Of a DNA stretch of 64,000 nucleotides, positions 45,246-58,258 are shown in pieces. This DNA comes from Turbatrix aceti (lineage: Eukaryota; Nematoda; Chromadorea; Rhabditida; Panagrolaimidae): positions 10,912,001 to 10,976,000 of the forward strand of contig OZ017766.1 of NCBI GenBank assembly GCA_963969345.1, in the 5' to 3' direction. Made by a program: the position numbers and the translations under genes. Each line of letters begins with the position of its first letter. The stretch's first letter is position 1. The notes below the pieces were generated by a model, which was not told the origin of the DNA, ran no database searches, and saw nothing but the letters and a program-made list of their open reading frames with translations.

Positions 45246-46420
45246 TTTGTTGTTGGTAGTGACGATTGTTGGTTGGAGAACAAAAAAAAAGCACAGGAGT
45301 TGTGAGTGAAGGAAATGAATGACAATGTTGAACGATTCTATTTATAGCAAAAACTGTGCGAGAGACGTGGATGGTGGGAATATTGTCTTGAGGAATAAAA
45401 AAAGAACATGCTTGTGTAATTGAATAATTTTATTTCCTTGACAGCTGTTTTTTTGTTCGCGAACAAAAATGAACTTTTTTTTTTAATTTTGTTCGAGAAA
45501 ACGTACGCATGTGAAAATTTTTTAACCGTGTTCGCGAACAAACGAACGCGTTCACGAACGAACAATGAACAAATAATTTTTTATCATTTGTGCAAAATTT
45601 TGTCCTCCGGCAAGAAAAACGTAAAAAAAGAGATAATCTGCGTTGTTTTTTTCGTTTGATTTGAGTAACAGTTTTGCGTCATTTTTTCATGCATGCACTT
45701 CTTTGCCATTTTTTGTCCAGTAATATCGATTAAAGACCATCGTTTACCTGAATTTATGTACACCACAATTTTTGTGCGTTTTATCCGTGTGAAAAAATTA
45801 GCTTTGTTTGCAAATGAATGTGAATTTGAAAAAAATGTGTTCGCAAAAGAACGCTAACACGAATGCAAATGTTTTAGTCTTCCTTCTTGCGTCAATGTCT
45901 TTAGAACATCCCTCCATCGATGGCACAATTGATAGAAATGTAAAAGTTTTCAACAGAAAAACGGTATAAAAATTGCAGTAAAGAAAAGAAGCATCTACGT
46001 TTTCACACTTGGTCTTGACAAGAAAATAAAGACGTACAAAAAGCAATCGTAAAATCGTAACATACTTTGTATCGTAGTATCACACAAACATTGCATCCAT
46101 AACGTTTAGGATTGCGCTACGGACGAACGACGGCCGCCCCTATTGATACAATTGTGCGCATTTCGCCAGACACAACAACAAACATTGCTTTCTTCTTCTC
46201 TCCTTTTTTTGCCAGCTTTTGCATCAATTCGTTCTCCGACGTTTTTGTGCTTTTTGCAGTGCATTTTACGATTTATTGTTTTGTTGTACAAACACTTTTG
46301 TAAATCAACTGTGCAAAATCAATATTAATTATTAAAAATGAATAAAAAACCGTGAGTTTTAAGAGAAAACATTTTTTTTTAAAGAAAAAAAGTTTGTTTA
46401 GGATTTCTTCTCTCATATCC
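45246..46420. other. Intergenic, includes repeat copy 3
   Basis: This is the divergent promoter region for the small basic protein (-) and the GATA-finger gene (+). A third GAACGAAC-type repeat copy lies at about 45450-45605. A TTTGTTTAG acceptor-like site ends at 46400, 20 bases before the downstream ATG, and may be a trans-splice site. Confidence 0.5.
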
Positions 46421-49400
46421 ATGGAATTTACGTCCAAAAAGCTGGATTTAGCATCGATTCGGGATATCATCAAAATTCCAGCTACGGTCAATGGCGTACC
46501 GGTTGATTTGTCTACTGCAAAGGCGCTCAGAGCGTGCGGGATTAATTTTGAGCTTCCGACGCGAACTGACGTGCTCTACGTTCCGAGGAGGGTCCATTCT
46601 CCGACGGGATCCGACGACCAGAGTGATGATGAATCGGATGACGAAGATGAAGACGATGATGATGAAGGCGACGATGGCATGGGTGCTGGGCAGTTGATTG
46701 CTGCCACGGAACAGGTTGGAAATTTTTTTATTACGTTATTTTTTGATTTTTTGGTTTTTGGAAAAAAATGGGGTTTTTTATATGGAAAATTGATTTCTTT
46801 TTCGGGTTTTTTGTTTTGTATTACGATTTACTTACGCATCAAAAATATGCATGGTTACGACCAGTTGAAAATTAACTGCGCATGTATGCAAACAAGCAAC
46901 AAACAAACAAATCAATCTTTCTTTCTTTTGACTGACCTTTTTCTTGCATGCATGCAATAATTTTAATTTACTTATCCACGCAGCAACAATTGTGCTTCTT
47001 TCATTGTTACACTTTGCTGTTGTTACATATTTGTTTGTTGCTTACGACGCTCGATTTTCTATGCTCTATTGATTTTTTAAACAGGTAAAAAAAGTTTATG
47101 ACTCAAATTTTTTTTACGAGAAAATTCACACAAATTTTGTTCTGTTCTGAAAAATCGTAAATTGCTGAAAAAGCAAAATTTTCTCAACTTGGTGACGGCA
47201 ACAGCGGTGTTGAAGTGGTTGAAGCGCTTCTTGAGTCGATGATAGTTGACAATGAGTTGCGCGGAGGTAATCTTCTTGGGCATGCCTCGGAGAACGCTGG
47301 ACATGGTCATGGCTTTGTTCTTCGAGAGCACCATTTCGAAGAGCGCAGAGATTTCGTGGAGTTCGAGGCCCTCTTCCGGGGTGATGTTTTCAAAGTTCTC
47401 GAAAACTGACAGAACCTTGCTCAGGCCATCGGAAGACGAAGAAGAGGAAGATGACTTGGCGTCACGGATTCGGCGGAACACCTGGAAATGAGTATTTGGG
47501 GTTTTTTTGGGTAAAAATGAGTTTTCAGATAAAAAAATAATTCCTAGGTAAAAAAATGTTGAGGTAAAAAAATTTATTGATGGACAAAAAATTTCACATT
47601 TTTTGGCATAAAAGCGGTTACGGTGATTGTATTTACGAGAAAATTTTTTTTATGGGTAAAAAAATAATTTTTTGTACATTAAAAAAAACGTAATTTTTAT
47701 TTTTTTAAACGTAAAATATTGGTCTAAAAAATTTTTTTTCAGGATATCGCGCAACGCCACCTGGGCCCACCAAGTGCCAAACGCTCACGCAGATCTTCGG
47801 ATCCTCCCCCGCAGTACCGGGACTACCCAGACGCTGAACTCGACCGAGACATGGAGTCCGGCGCATCCGTCTCTCCTCCCTCATCCGCCGCGGACGTCGA
47901 CGTCAGCAATCGTTCGTCCGTGATGAACGATTCCAAGCACCGTCGACGTGGACGTCCCAAGAATCCCCGTGAAAAAGTTGATGGCTCAGAATCTCTCAAA
48001 CGCGTCTACCGTACCACAAAGGACAGTCGTCAGAAAAGATCCGCTCAGAATGCTCCGGCTCGGCGAGCGGATCCTGCTCCGAAGGCCGCTGTACCCGATT
48101 CAACGGGGATGCGTCGATCTGCCCGGGTTAGGGATGACTCCACCGGAGACCAGGAAGATGGAACCGATTTTGAAGTACGCAAGGCTGATTGTCCGGAATT
48201 TATCGGTGGCGTCTGCGAAGAAGACGAACGGGATGCTGAACTCCTCTGTTCTCCCGAAGACTTTGAGGATGTCAGCCATGATGAAGTTCTCTGCCTGTCG
48301 ACTGCTGCCACCGAACGCGGAGTTTTGATCGATAACGTGAGTTTTTTTTTTTTGCTGATTTGATCACAAAAAAATGCATTTTTGGATAAAAATATTTATT
48401 TTATGATTTTTTTTATTTTATATTTTATGATTTGCAAATTATCCAAAAATATTTATGTTTGCCTTAAAATATTGTATGTTTACTGGCATTAAAATTTGAA
48501 AACCGCAAACAAAAGTGTCACGTCACAAAAAAAAATTGCGTGAAAACAATCACTGACTTTTCGTTTCGAGAAAATTTCCTGTTAGGAAATTATTTTTTTG
48601 AATTAGTTTTTTTTTGACTAAAAATCCATGTTTTATCCAAAAATGTTTGTTTTTTTACTTAAAAAAAACCGAAAAATATGTCAAAATTGTGAAAATTTCT
48701 TGGCACGAAAAAAAAATTGTGTCCGAAGACGACAATACAATCATCGTACCCGCTTTTGTTTTAAGGAAATTTCGTGTCGGGACATTTCTTTGTCGATCAA
48801 TTAATTTTTTAAACCCAAAAACCAAGATTTTTTCCTATAAATTTTTTTTTCGTATAAAAAAACGATTTTTTTACCCGATTAACCAATTTCCAGGTGTTCC
48901 GCCGAATCCGTGACGCCAAGTCATCTTCCTCTTCTTCGTCTTCCGATGGCCTGAGCAAGGTTCTGTCAGTTTTCGAGAACTTTGAAAACATCACCCCGGA
49001 AGAGGGCCTCGAACTCCACGAAATCTCTGCGCTCTTCGAAATGGTGCTCTCGAAGAACAAAGCCATGACCATGTCCAGCGTTCTCCGAGGCATGCCCAAG
49101 AAGATTACCTCCGCGCAGCTCATTGTCAACTATCATCGACTCAAGAAACGCTTCAACCACTTCAACACCGCTGTTGCTGTTACCAAGTTGAGAAAATTGT
49201 GAGTTTAGGGAATTTGTGGGGTTTACGGTTTTTTTCGGGGATTTTTGGTTGGTTCGCTCAAAAAAACTGTTTTTTATCGTAAAATTATTTTTTTATTTTT
49301 TTAAGGATTTCTAGTCGTTGACTGTTTTTTGTGTCGAAACATTTTTTATTGCAAAAACCTTTTTTTCCAAAATAAAATTTTGCTTTTTATCTAAAAAAAT

Positions 49401-51271
49401 TATGTTTGTCTTCAAAATTTATTTATAAATATTTTGTATTTTTTCAGCATCGCGGACGTGATCAGCGACGAAGAAGCCAAAAAGCACGGTCCTCGCTGCG
49501 CAAACTGCAACTTCCGCCTACGCACGACGTACAAACTCCGCTACGACGGCACCGTCCTCTGCCGCTGCTGTCTGTACTACAAAAAACTGAGCTCGGAGCA
49601 CGTGGATCGACCGGTTGCCAACAAATTCCCGATCAAGGACGACAGCAACATTCCCGTCTACCTGCCCTACATGCGCACCGGTTTCACGAATTACTACGTT
49701 CCAGGCGACGTCGTGCCATCCTTCAAAAAGTTTGCCAACTTTGAAGGCATGGATGCCGAGATGGCCGCTCTCTTCGTCGATGGCACAACCTACCTGCCGT
49801 CCAGGTATTACGTTTTTCAGTCGTCTATCATGCTGACAATCGGTGGAGTCGCGGTTGAAGAAATGCTGGTTGACAAGTCAAATGATTCGTGCGCGGTTCA
49901 TGGATTCAAAATCATGAAAATCAGCGATGAACTGAAGCCTGGGCAACTGGTAACTCGGCTCCTGCATCCGAGGCCATTTGTCTTCATCGGAGAAACGCAG
50001 ATCGGCAGCGAGAAAGATGGAACCAAGTTTGAGGCACGCATCGATCCGGATCTTATCAAAAGGTTCTGTTTTCCGGAAAAGTGGATCAGTCACAATGGAT
50101 CACCTGGAGTCTGCTGGCAGGCCAGGACCTTTAGGAATACGATGGTTCAGAATCGCTCGTTTGTTACTGACAGTGAGTTTTGCTTCTTTATTTTTTTTTT
50201 GATTTTTTGGGGATACTTTTTGTGGGTTTTTTTATGTGAATCAATTTTGTTCCTAAAAAAAATTTGTTTACCGCATTTTGAAAAACAATTTACCGTAAAA
50301 TCAAATATTACCGTAATAATTTTTTTACTGAATAATTGTCAATTTTATTTACCCCAAAAAAAATTATTCCGAAAAATCATGAATTTTTACAAATTTTAAT
50401 TTTGTCAAATTGTTTACAAAAAATAGATCATTTCTACCGTAAACTAAATTTTTTTAATAACATTTTTTGCGCCTATTTTGTTACTTTAGGTGCGCCGAGT
50501 AACATCCAAAAATTACTATTATGTTACTTTACTTTTGTGGTGTAATGATCGCTGTTTTATTACTTCTGTTTTTGGAAGTAACATTTTTTGGACGTTATTT
50601 TGTTACGTCGGATTTTGCGAGTAACAACTTTTGTCACTGTTTTGTTACGTTTGGTGCGCTGGATAACATTTGACAATTGCTATAATTTTGCGCGTAACAT
50701 TATTTTTTCAAAAATTTTCTTCAAATTTTTTTTTTTCGAAATCAAATATTTTTATCCATATTTTTTTCAGCAACCCGCCTGATCGAATGGGTGAGCAGCG
50801 ATTCTGATGAAACTGGTAATACCAATTCGTCGTCGGCTGACAAGAGCGGAGATACGAAGAATCACTTGTTTTCTCACCTGGTTGCCAATGGTTTGTTACT
50901 TTTTATTTTTTTCACCCAAAAATAAATTAAATTGTCAATTTTTTTCAGAACTCAAACAGGACATTGCAATCGACGATCTCGCCAAGAAATTCGGTGTCAG
51001 CAACCGTGAACTTTTATCCTTCATCGAGGAGCACAAATACAAAATTGGCATCCTCACCCAGCAATCGACCCGAAAACCGCGAAAGCGTCAGCGCAGGGGT
51101 GGCAACAACGCCAACGGCACTGCTCAGTCTCAGAAGGATCAGGGAACCAACAACGGAGGCGATATGGATGAATCCACGATGGAATCTGCGCACTCGACCG
51201 AGCAGGGAAATGAATCGACGGAAGACGACAAACAACTCATCAGTCAGTTCTTCCCGTGGTTGTGTGTCTGA
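46421..51271 (+). CDS. GATA-type zinc-finger, AT-hook nuclear protein, family unknown
   Basis: Six exons join in phase: 46421-46714, 47743-48336, 48894-49198, 49448-50172, 50771-50890 and 50949-51271, giving 786 residues. Features in order: an N-terminal unknown domain; an acidic run (SDDQSDDESDDEDEDDDDEG, about 66-85); an AT-hook-like RRRGRPKNPRE; a helical region in exon 3 (LSVFENFENI, then QLIVNYHRLKKRF); a GATA-type finger CANCNFRLRTTYKLRY...CRCC (C-x2-C-x17-C-x2-C) in exon 4; a globular region to about 640; and a C-terminal DDLAKKFGVSNRELLSFIEE helix-turn-helix-like segment with basic RKPRKRQRR. It is inferred to be a nuclear DNA-binding or chromatin protein. I do not recognise the full architecture. 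Intron 1 contains an inverted copy of exon 3. Confidence 0.85.
47177..47489 (-). repeat. Inverted copy of exon 3 inside intron 1
   Basis: This 313-bp segment is the reverse complement of 48889-49198, which is exon 3 with its CCAG acceptor. Only a few substitutions are visible, and most do not change the protein. The match stops right at the exon 3 donor, so the copy lacks GTGAGT. It preserves an open frame on the minus strand but no independent gene structure. Confidence 0.92.
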
Positions 51272-51860
51272 TACACTTTGGCGAAAGCTCTTGCTTTTTA
51301 TCAATTTTCATTTACGGTCGGGCACTGGTACGATTGATTTCTTCCTGTTTTTTCTCCTTCTTTTTTTCTTGATACATATTTTTTTTCTTGATTGTGTAAA
51401 GCAGATGAATTTGTTTTTGATGGTTCGGTTAGAGATAAAAATGGTTTTTTGGACCGTTTGAATACTTTTGGGGGTGGAAGGGACAAGAAAATTTTGAAAA
51501 AAAATTTCTTGTTGCGAAAATTGTTTTCGTGCCCAAATTTTTGTTTAGTAAAAATATTTTTTTTTTTTTCAAAAGAAAAAAAATTGTGTTTTGTTGAAAT
51601 TTTTTACTTTTTTGACACGAAACTGTTAAAGACACGAATACGGTGCTTGACACAAAAATTATAAAAAGTTATTTATACAAAAAAACTTTTTTTTTTGTTT
51701 CAACATTTTTACTTTTCCACTTAAAAAAAATGTTTTGACACGAAAATTTTTAATGAAAAATGTTTGTTTCAATGCGAAAGTTTGTTTCGTGCCGAGAGTT
51801 TTTTTGCGGTTTTTTTAGTTTTCGATCTTTTTTTCACTAATTGGTTTTTTTTTTCTAATA

Positions 51861-51861
51861 G
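51861..51861 (+). promoter_or_regulatory. Probable (trans-)splice acceptor before the ATG at 51871
   Basis: TTTTTTTTTTCTAATAG ends 9 bases before the ATG. This is the usual position of a spliced-leader acceptor in nematodes. No donor of a 5' UTR intron is evident upstream. Confidence 0.45.
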
Positions 51862-51870
51862 ATTTTCGAC

Positions 51871-54084
51871 ATGTCAACTCACCCAGACTTCAAATTTGTC
51901 TCGAGGTACGCTGCAGATTTCGGAATTCCCGAAAAAGATGTTCCGCGCCACATGCTGGGACTCATTTCTCCTCCAGCGAACACAAACGCCGCAACGAGTT
52001 CAAAACAGGCAACAGAAGATGATGCAAACTTGTCAAAATACCTCAACGAAACGAAACAACAATTTTGGGATTCCAAAACAGGCCTAGAATTTTTGAAAAA
52101 CACAATTGACGAAGTCAACGCGGGAGAAGATTTAATTTCGTTATCCAGAACTTACGCCAAGACACTCTCTGACCAGCTACCGCCTGAAATGGCATCGATG
52201 AAGCGCAAGCGAAGGCGGATTCAGGCTGCACTAAAGCACCGGGAAGCGGCTGCGGAGTTGGCACACCGAATGGAGGACATGGACGACGAGGAGCTGGCTT
52301 CTTTGACGCTGAAATTTCCGCAGCGGGATTCTGGTTTACCGGATACACTGAGCTTGGAGACTGACGAGCTACCGGGGTTCCGGATGATTAAGGTAAGCGT
52401 TAAAGCGAAGTTGAACTGTATAAAAAGTTTTCGATCGTAAAAAAATTAATTTTATTCCAAAACTTTTTTATCCATTTTTTTTTTAAATATTTAAATTTAA
52501 GAAAAACGTTTTATCGTTAAAAATTATACTAAAAAAACTTTTGTCGCATTTTTAATTTTACGGTAATAAATTTTATTTACTGCGTTTTTTTGTAAAAAAA
52601 ATTATTTTGGCGTTCAATTTTTATTGTAAAAAATGTTTTTTAATTTACAAATTTTCTGTGCTTACTAAATAAAAAGTCGAATTTTCAGGATTTTATTCAC
52701 CGAATCGAAAAAAATCCTACTGAAAAATCCGAATTTCTAAAATTCCTTGAAAATCCTGAAGAATTCCCTGCCGGCGGTTCCCATCTCGATTTATCCTTAC
52801 AAAAACTACAACCAAGCCACTTCCCAGAATGCCAGCTCGCAAAACTGAAAACCGAGATCGATAATGAAAAATCAACAGGTGCAACGTCGAAACCCGTCGA
52901 AATATCTCCAGATAAAATCTACCTTGCTTTGGAGAGATTTTCATCGTTGAATGGCATTCGACAATCGATCATCAAATTTTATCAGCAAAATGGTGTACCT
53001 ATTCCTGATGAATGGGGCACCCAAAAATCGTCCAGAAACCAGAAATCTTTCCAAAAACCGGCTAAAAAATTGCCAGCGGATGGTCGATTTTCCAAGATTT
53101 GTGGACTGCCATTTGAGTCCACAAAAGAATTGGACAAAAGCGTTACGATTCAATTTGAGAATCCACATAAAATTGGAACCAATGCTGGTGGGACCAAGTT
53201 TGAAGAATTGAAAAAAGCATATTTATCGTCACCATCTGGCACTTTGGACGAATTGAAGACTAAGTTGATGGATGCTGCGTTGCAAGAATCAACCGGAAAT
53301 ACCGTATTCCCGTCAAAAATGTAAGTTACGGTAGATCATGTTTTTTTTTTAAACATTTTTTTTCGTCTTAACCATAACTTTCTACGGTTAACATCGCGTC
53401 GTTGAAAAAACGGTGATTGTCTTGACACAAAAATTTCTTGCTGTTTGAAATATTTTTTAGTTTCCTATTTTAGAATTTTTAGCGGGTTTTTTAATTTACC
53501 GAAATTTCTTTAGAGATTTATTTTTTTAAAGAAAATCAATTTTTTGGTAAATACATTTTATCCGTTTCAGAACCAAAAACAGCACCGACATGCAAAATCT
53601 AAATGACTTTTTCAAAAAAGTATCATCGCTTCAGAACCCCGATGACTTCAATTCACAAGATTTTTCCAAAAAATCTTCACCCAATATTTTGCTAGAATTT
53701 CTGGAAGAAATTGCTTCGCTTTTCATTTGCTGGCCGAACGAATCCAAATCGAAAACTGGTAAATCGTTTATCCTGTTTTTCAATACGGTATGGAAGATCG
53801 TAACTACCGAACGAGTTAATGCGAAATGGAAAATCTCGTCGCTGTACGAAAAACTTCGCCAGAAATATGGCGACGACAGTTTGGGTGCTTTATTTGATGG
53901 AAAGAAGCCGACTTTGACTGAATCGAATTGCTTTGAGGTGGAAAGGTACTTGGAAGCCTGCTACGGCAAACAAAACACAACTGGCGTCGTGAAAAACATT
54001 CAGAATCCCCAGATGGCGGATGACGGCGCTTTTGAAGTTGACAAGATTCTGGAGCGCCACAAAACCATGCTTCGAAAATTGTAA
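51871..54084 (+). CDS. Unrecognised 555-residue protein
   Basis: Three exons join in phase: 51871-52392, 52689-53320 and 53571-54084. The first exon has a charged helical stretch (SMKRKRRRIQAALKHREAAA) followed by acidic MEDMDDEEL. Later parts (GRFSKICGLPFESTKELDKS; SLFICWPNESKSKTGKSF) look globular but match no family I know. No signal peptide or membrane segment is seen. It starts 600 bases after the GATA-finger gene on the same strand with an acceptor just before the ATG, so it could be a downstream operon gene, although the spacing is long for that. AATAAA follows at 54128-54133. Confidence 0.7.
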
Positions 54085-54881
54085 CAATTTTTTGGTTGTT
54101 TGTTCACTTTTTTTATGATTGGGTATAAATAAAAATTGGTTTTATTTTGAATTTGATGATGTCGAAAAACCTTTTTTTTATTGCGGCCAAGAAACGATAA
54201 ATTAGTATAGGTGGTAGCATTTATTTGCCACTTGTGAAAAAATGACTGGTGCCAAATTTACCACCCGGATCAAATTTTTGCGCAGCCAGGCTGACAGAAA
54301 AGGCCGGCGCCTAACCGAAGAGAGTTTTTTTGTGTGATGTCTCTGAAAAATGCCCCGTTTTTTTACGAAAATTAGTAATTATCATTTTTTGGTAACAAAT
54401 TATTAATTTTTAATACAAAAAGCCGTAGTATTTATAAACTGAGATATTGGTGCCAAAAAAGTAGAGAAATTTTTTTGTAATGACTTCAAAAAACGGCGAT
54501 TTAGTATAGGTGGTCGCATTTATCTATCACTGTCGTGAATAAATCAATTGGACGAAACAACGATGGGAAGAAGAAATCGCGACCAAAACGAATCGAGACA
54601 TTTACACCTACGTGGACATCATTTGTGCCTCCTAACATCTGGTCTAATGATAACTAACCACTGAGTAATGGTGAAATAAATAAATAAATACCACCCAGAC
54701 CAAATTTTTGCTGATTTCTTTGCAAAATAAGCGTTTTTTTATTTGTTTGCTTTATCGTAAATAAAAAAACACAACAACAGCAAATTAGCGTCAAATCCAC
54801 CATTAATTCGACCGCTTGAAACAAATAGTTTTATGAGAAAAAAAATCCAATGCACCGTGCAAGAAGAAAAAAAAGGCATGT
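54085..54881. other. Convergent intergenic region
   Basis: 3' flanks of the unknown gene (+) and DRG1 (-). A phrase TTAGTATAGGTGGTNGCATTTAT occurs twice (about 54202-54223 and 54500-54521), part of an imperfect 300-bp direct repeat. There is no coding sequence. Confidence 0.5.
54128..54133 (+). terminator. AATAAA polyadenylation signal
   Basis: It lies 43 bases after the stop of the 555-residue protein. Confidence 0.55.
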
Positions 54882-57631
54882 TCAGACTTTTTTGACAATC
54901 TGGACGACGTCTTCGTCTTCGAGCACGTGATCGATGCCGACGCGTTGGGGGTTGAACTTGACCGATGTTCCCCAGATGATGGCGCTGGAAAAAATTGTTT
55001 TTTCAAAAAAATAATTTTACACGTTTTAAAAAAACTTACATTTTGAAGTCCTTGACGAGACTTTTGTGAATTTTTAGACAGAAATCTTCGACAGTTCTTT
55101 TCGCCGAGTTCAGAACAATTGGAGACGCGTAATCCGGCATTTCTCCCTTTGGCTTGGTGTACCTAAAAATTTCGAAATTATAGGACATTAGGGGGTCTTA
55201 CAAAGATTTTTTTAATATCGTTATGTAACCGTCATTTTCGTCGCAGGACCAAAAAATAAAGATGGAAATTGAAGACGTTTTTGGTAAAAAAAATTTCGTT
55301 TTATAAATTGATATTTTTCGGTGTATAAAAAATTCAAAACAGGAAATTAGGAGGTTTTTGGGTCGAACAAAGAAATCGAAATAAAAATAGCTTATTTTCG
55401 TTGCAGGACCGAAAACATTCGTTGGGGGACCAAAAATCCAAAAGTATTATAGAATTTTTTTAATTGTCAATTTTCGGTGTGGGACATTAAATTTTCGTTG
55501 TAAAACGAAAAATCAATTTTTATTTGTATTGCGAAACCGACAACCATGTCTCACAACGAAATTATCCCTTTTTGTTGCGAAACCGCAAATTTTCGTTGTG
55601 AAACCAAAAAAACTGGAAATTAGGAAATAAATTTCGTAAAAAATCGTAAATTTTCGTTTCAGAATAAAAATCAAAATTTTTCGTTGTAGATACATAAATT
55701 CAAAAGTGAACTTACACACGAACGAGGCTGAGGTAATCCCACATCTTCTGAAGCAGGTCATCAAAGTTCCACTTGTGATGCGCGCTGATGGGAACGCAGT
55801 GTGGGATACGATAGATGATATCGAGTTCCTCGACCGTAATTTGGTCAATCTTGTTGAGGACGTAGATGCACGGAATGTAGATACGATTTCCTTCGACGAC
55901 ATCGATGAGTTCCTCGGCCGTGCAGTCAGCACGAAGCGTAATATCCGCATTGTGAATTTTGTACTCCGCAAGAATGACTTTGACAGTCTCCATGTCAAGT
56001 TCAGACTGTGGTACAATCTGGTTGAGATTGATACCGCCCTTGTCTTTTCGCTTAAACGTAATCTCCGGTGGCTGTTTGTTGAGACGAATGCCAAATCCCT
56101 CGAGTTCGTATTCGAGTAGTCGTTTGTGCTGGAGGGGTTTCATGACATCGAGGACCATGAGAATGAGCGAACACGTTCGCGCAACCGCGATAACCTGCTT
56201 ACCGCGACCCTTGCCATCCTTGGCACCCTCGATGATACCCGGCAGATCGAGGAGTTGGATCTTGGCTCCCTTGTACCGGATGACGCCCGGAACCGTGGTC
56301 AGCGTTGTGAATTCGTAGGCTGCGACTTCGGAATACACGCCGGCGAGGTTGCAGAGCAGCGTGGATTTTCCGACTGATGGAAAGCCTAAAAATATGACAA
56401 AATTGTAAAAATACTATCGTAAACGTGTTCGACACCCAAAAGTACCGTAACAAGATAATAACTACTGTAAGTAGCGTAAAATAGTACAAAAAAGTATAAA
56501 ACATACAACAATAATTTTTTACTAAATTTGATTGATATCGTAATTGACCGTCGTTTTAAGCCAAAAATGCCCAATCAACCAAAAAATACTAAAACTACAG
56601 TAAAAAACAACTTTTAGTACCGTAGAAATGTACGACACCTAAAAATATCGTAAAAATGATCGTAAGTATCGTAAAAACGTACAAAAAAGTTCTACAAAAT
56701 TTTACGATTTTTTCTTCAAATTTGATAAAAAACGTGAATTCAAATTTGATCGAAAACTTTTTTTCAAGCATAAAAACGCCCTCACAAAAAGCAGTTTTTT
56801 TTGGAAGCATAACAACAGCCAAAAAAGACTGTATGATGCCGGCCGACACATAAAAATATCGAAAAAAGTACAAAAAAAACATTGTAAAAATGTACAAAAA
56901 GGCAAAAAAAGTAGATAATTACGACATTTTTTTCAAATCGAAGTCAAAAATATTAATTTTCACTTGTTCACCGTTTCAAGCCCCCAAAAAAAGCGTCTAT
57001 CGTGAAAACAAACAAAAAATACTGAAAATATTGTAAAAACGAACGACACCAAAAAATATCGTAAAATCGGCTTCAAATATCGTAAAAACGTATAAAAAAG
57101 GTCTGAAGATTTCAAATACGTTTTTTTAATTAATCAAAAATCATAAATAATTTCTATCATTTCAATCCCAAAAAAAAGTGTATACTCATAAAAACAAGCA
57201 ACCTAAGCCAAAAAAATATAAAAACTACTAAAATTATCGTAAAAACGTACAATGAAAGTCAAAGTCCCCTCAATTACACCATTTTCCTTCAAAATGGATC
57301 AAAAATCGTAATTCCCCCCTTTTCAAGCCCAAAAAAGTCCCTCATCATAAAAACTTCCTCAAAAAAACCCACCGACGAATCCGACACGTGCATCACCAGT
57401 CTTTGCGACGTCAAAACCCTCTCCACCACCGCCTCCGCCGGATTTGGGAGTAATGAGTTCTCGTCGAAGCTTGGCAAGACGGGCTTTGAGCAAACCAAGA
57501 TGGCCCATGGTTGCTTTGTTGCGTTGCGTCCTGGCCATCTGTACAAAACCACCGATAAACACTTTGAAATTAAAAGAACCCAAAAAACCAACCTCATTTT
57601 CGATTTCTGCAATCTTTGCCAAGATCGACAT
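54882..57631 (-). CDS. drg-1: Developmentally regulated GTP-binding protein 1
   Basis: Five exons join in phase: 57631-57593, 57538-57373, 56385-55716, 55162-55040 and 54984-54882, giving 366 residues, matching the usual DRG1 length of about 367. It starts [23 protein letters not shown]. The P-loop is [11 protein letters not shown], split by intron 2 inside Gly. G3 is [21 protein letters not shown]4 is NKID in [15 protein letters not shown], and G5 is [14 protein letters not shown]. The TGS domain covers [17 protein letters not shown] to the end ([11 protein letters not shown]). DRG1 is a conserved translation-associated GTPase that works with a DFRP partner. Intron 2 (1 kb) and intron 3 are filled with degenerate ATCGTAAAAACGTAC-like and TTTTCGTTGCAGGACC-like repeats. 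Confidence 0.97.
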
Positions 57632-58258
57632 GATGGCAGGATAAAGGATTACAGATCAGCAAGCTTGAAATGAACAAAATAACCGGAAAATGGAGAGAAA
57701 ACGAAGAAAAGTTGCACAGAAAAGCAAACGGGGAACTCTTCGACAGATTCGCAGTGTTCCCTGTTCGGGATTTTGAGCATGCATTATTTTTGTTAGTTTA
57801 TCTGGTGTAATCAGATCACGATTTTATTTTGTATTACAGAAATCCTGTTTTTTGCTCTTTGTTTCAGATTTTTTTCTAATTTTTCTGTTTTTTTTCTTTT
57901 TCTTTTTCTGTTACTTTTTCTTTTTTTGTGTCTCGCCAAGATTTTATTTTGAGTTTTGAAAATTGAACATGAAAATGAAATGTTCTTTTACAATTTTTTT
58001 TGTGTCTTTTTTTTTAACGTAAACCTACTGTTATATTTTACTGTTTTGTACTAAAAATTTTACTGTACGTTTTCTTTTTTTTGTTTCTCAACGCGATTTT
58101 ATTTTGAATATTGGAAATTGAACGCAATTTTTTGTGGTTTAATAATATACTTTTTTACGGCATACTTTCCATAATACGTTTCCTACGGTATACTTTTATG
58201 TTTTGTGTCTCACCACGATTTTATTCTTAAAATTTATTACACTTTTTTTTCAAACATG
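57632..58258. other. Intergenic, AT-rich
   Basis: Upstream of DRG1 (-) and downstream of the Gln-rich gene (-). T-rich tracts dominate and no exon is seen. Confidence 0.5.
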
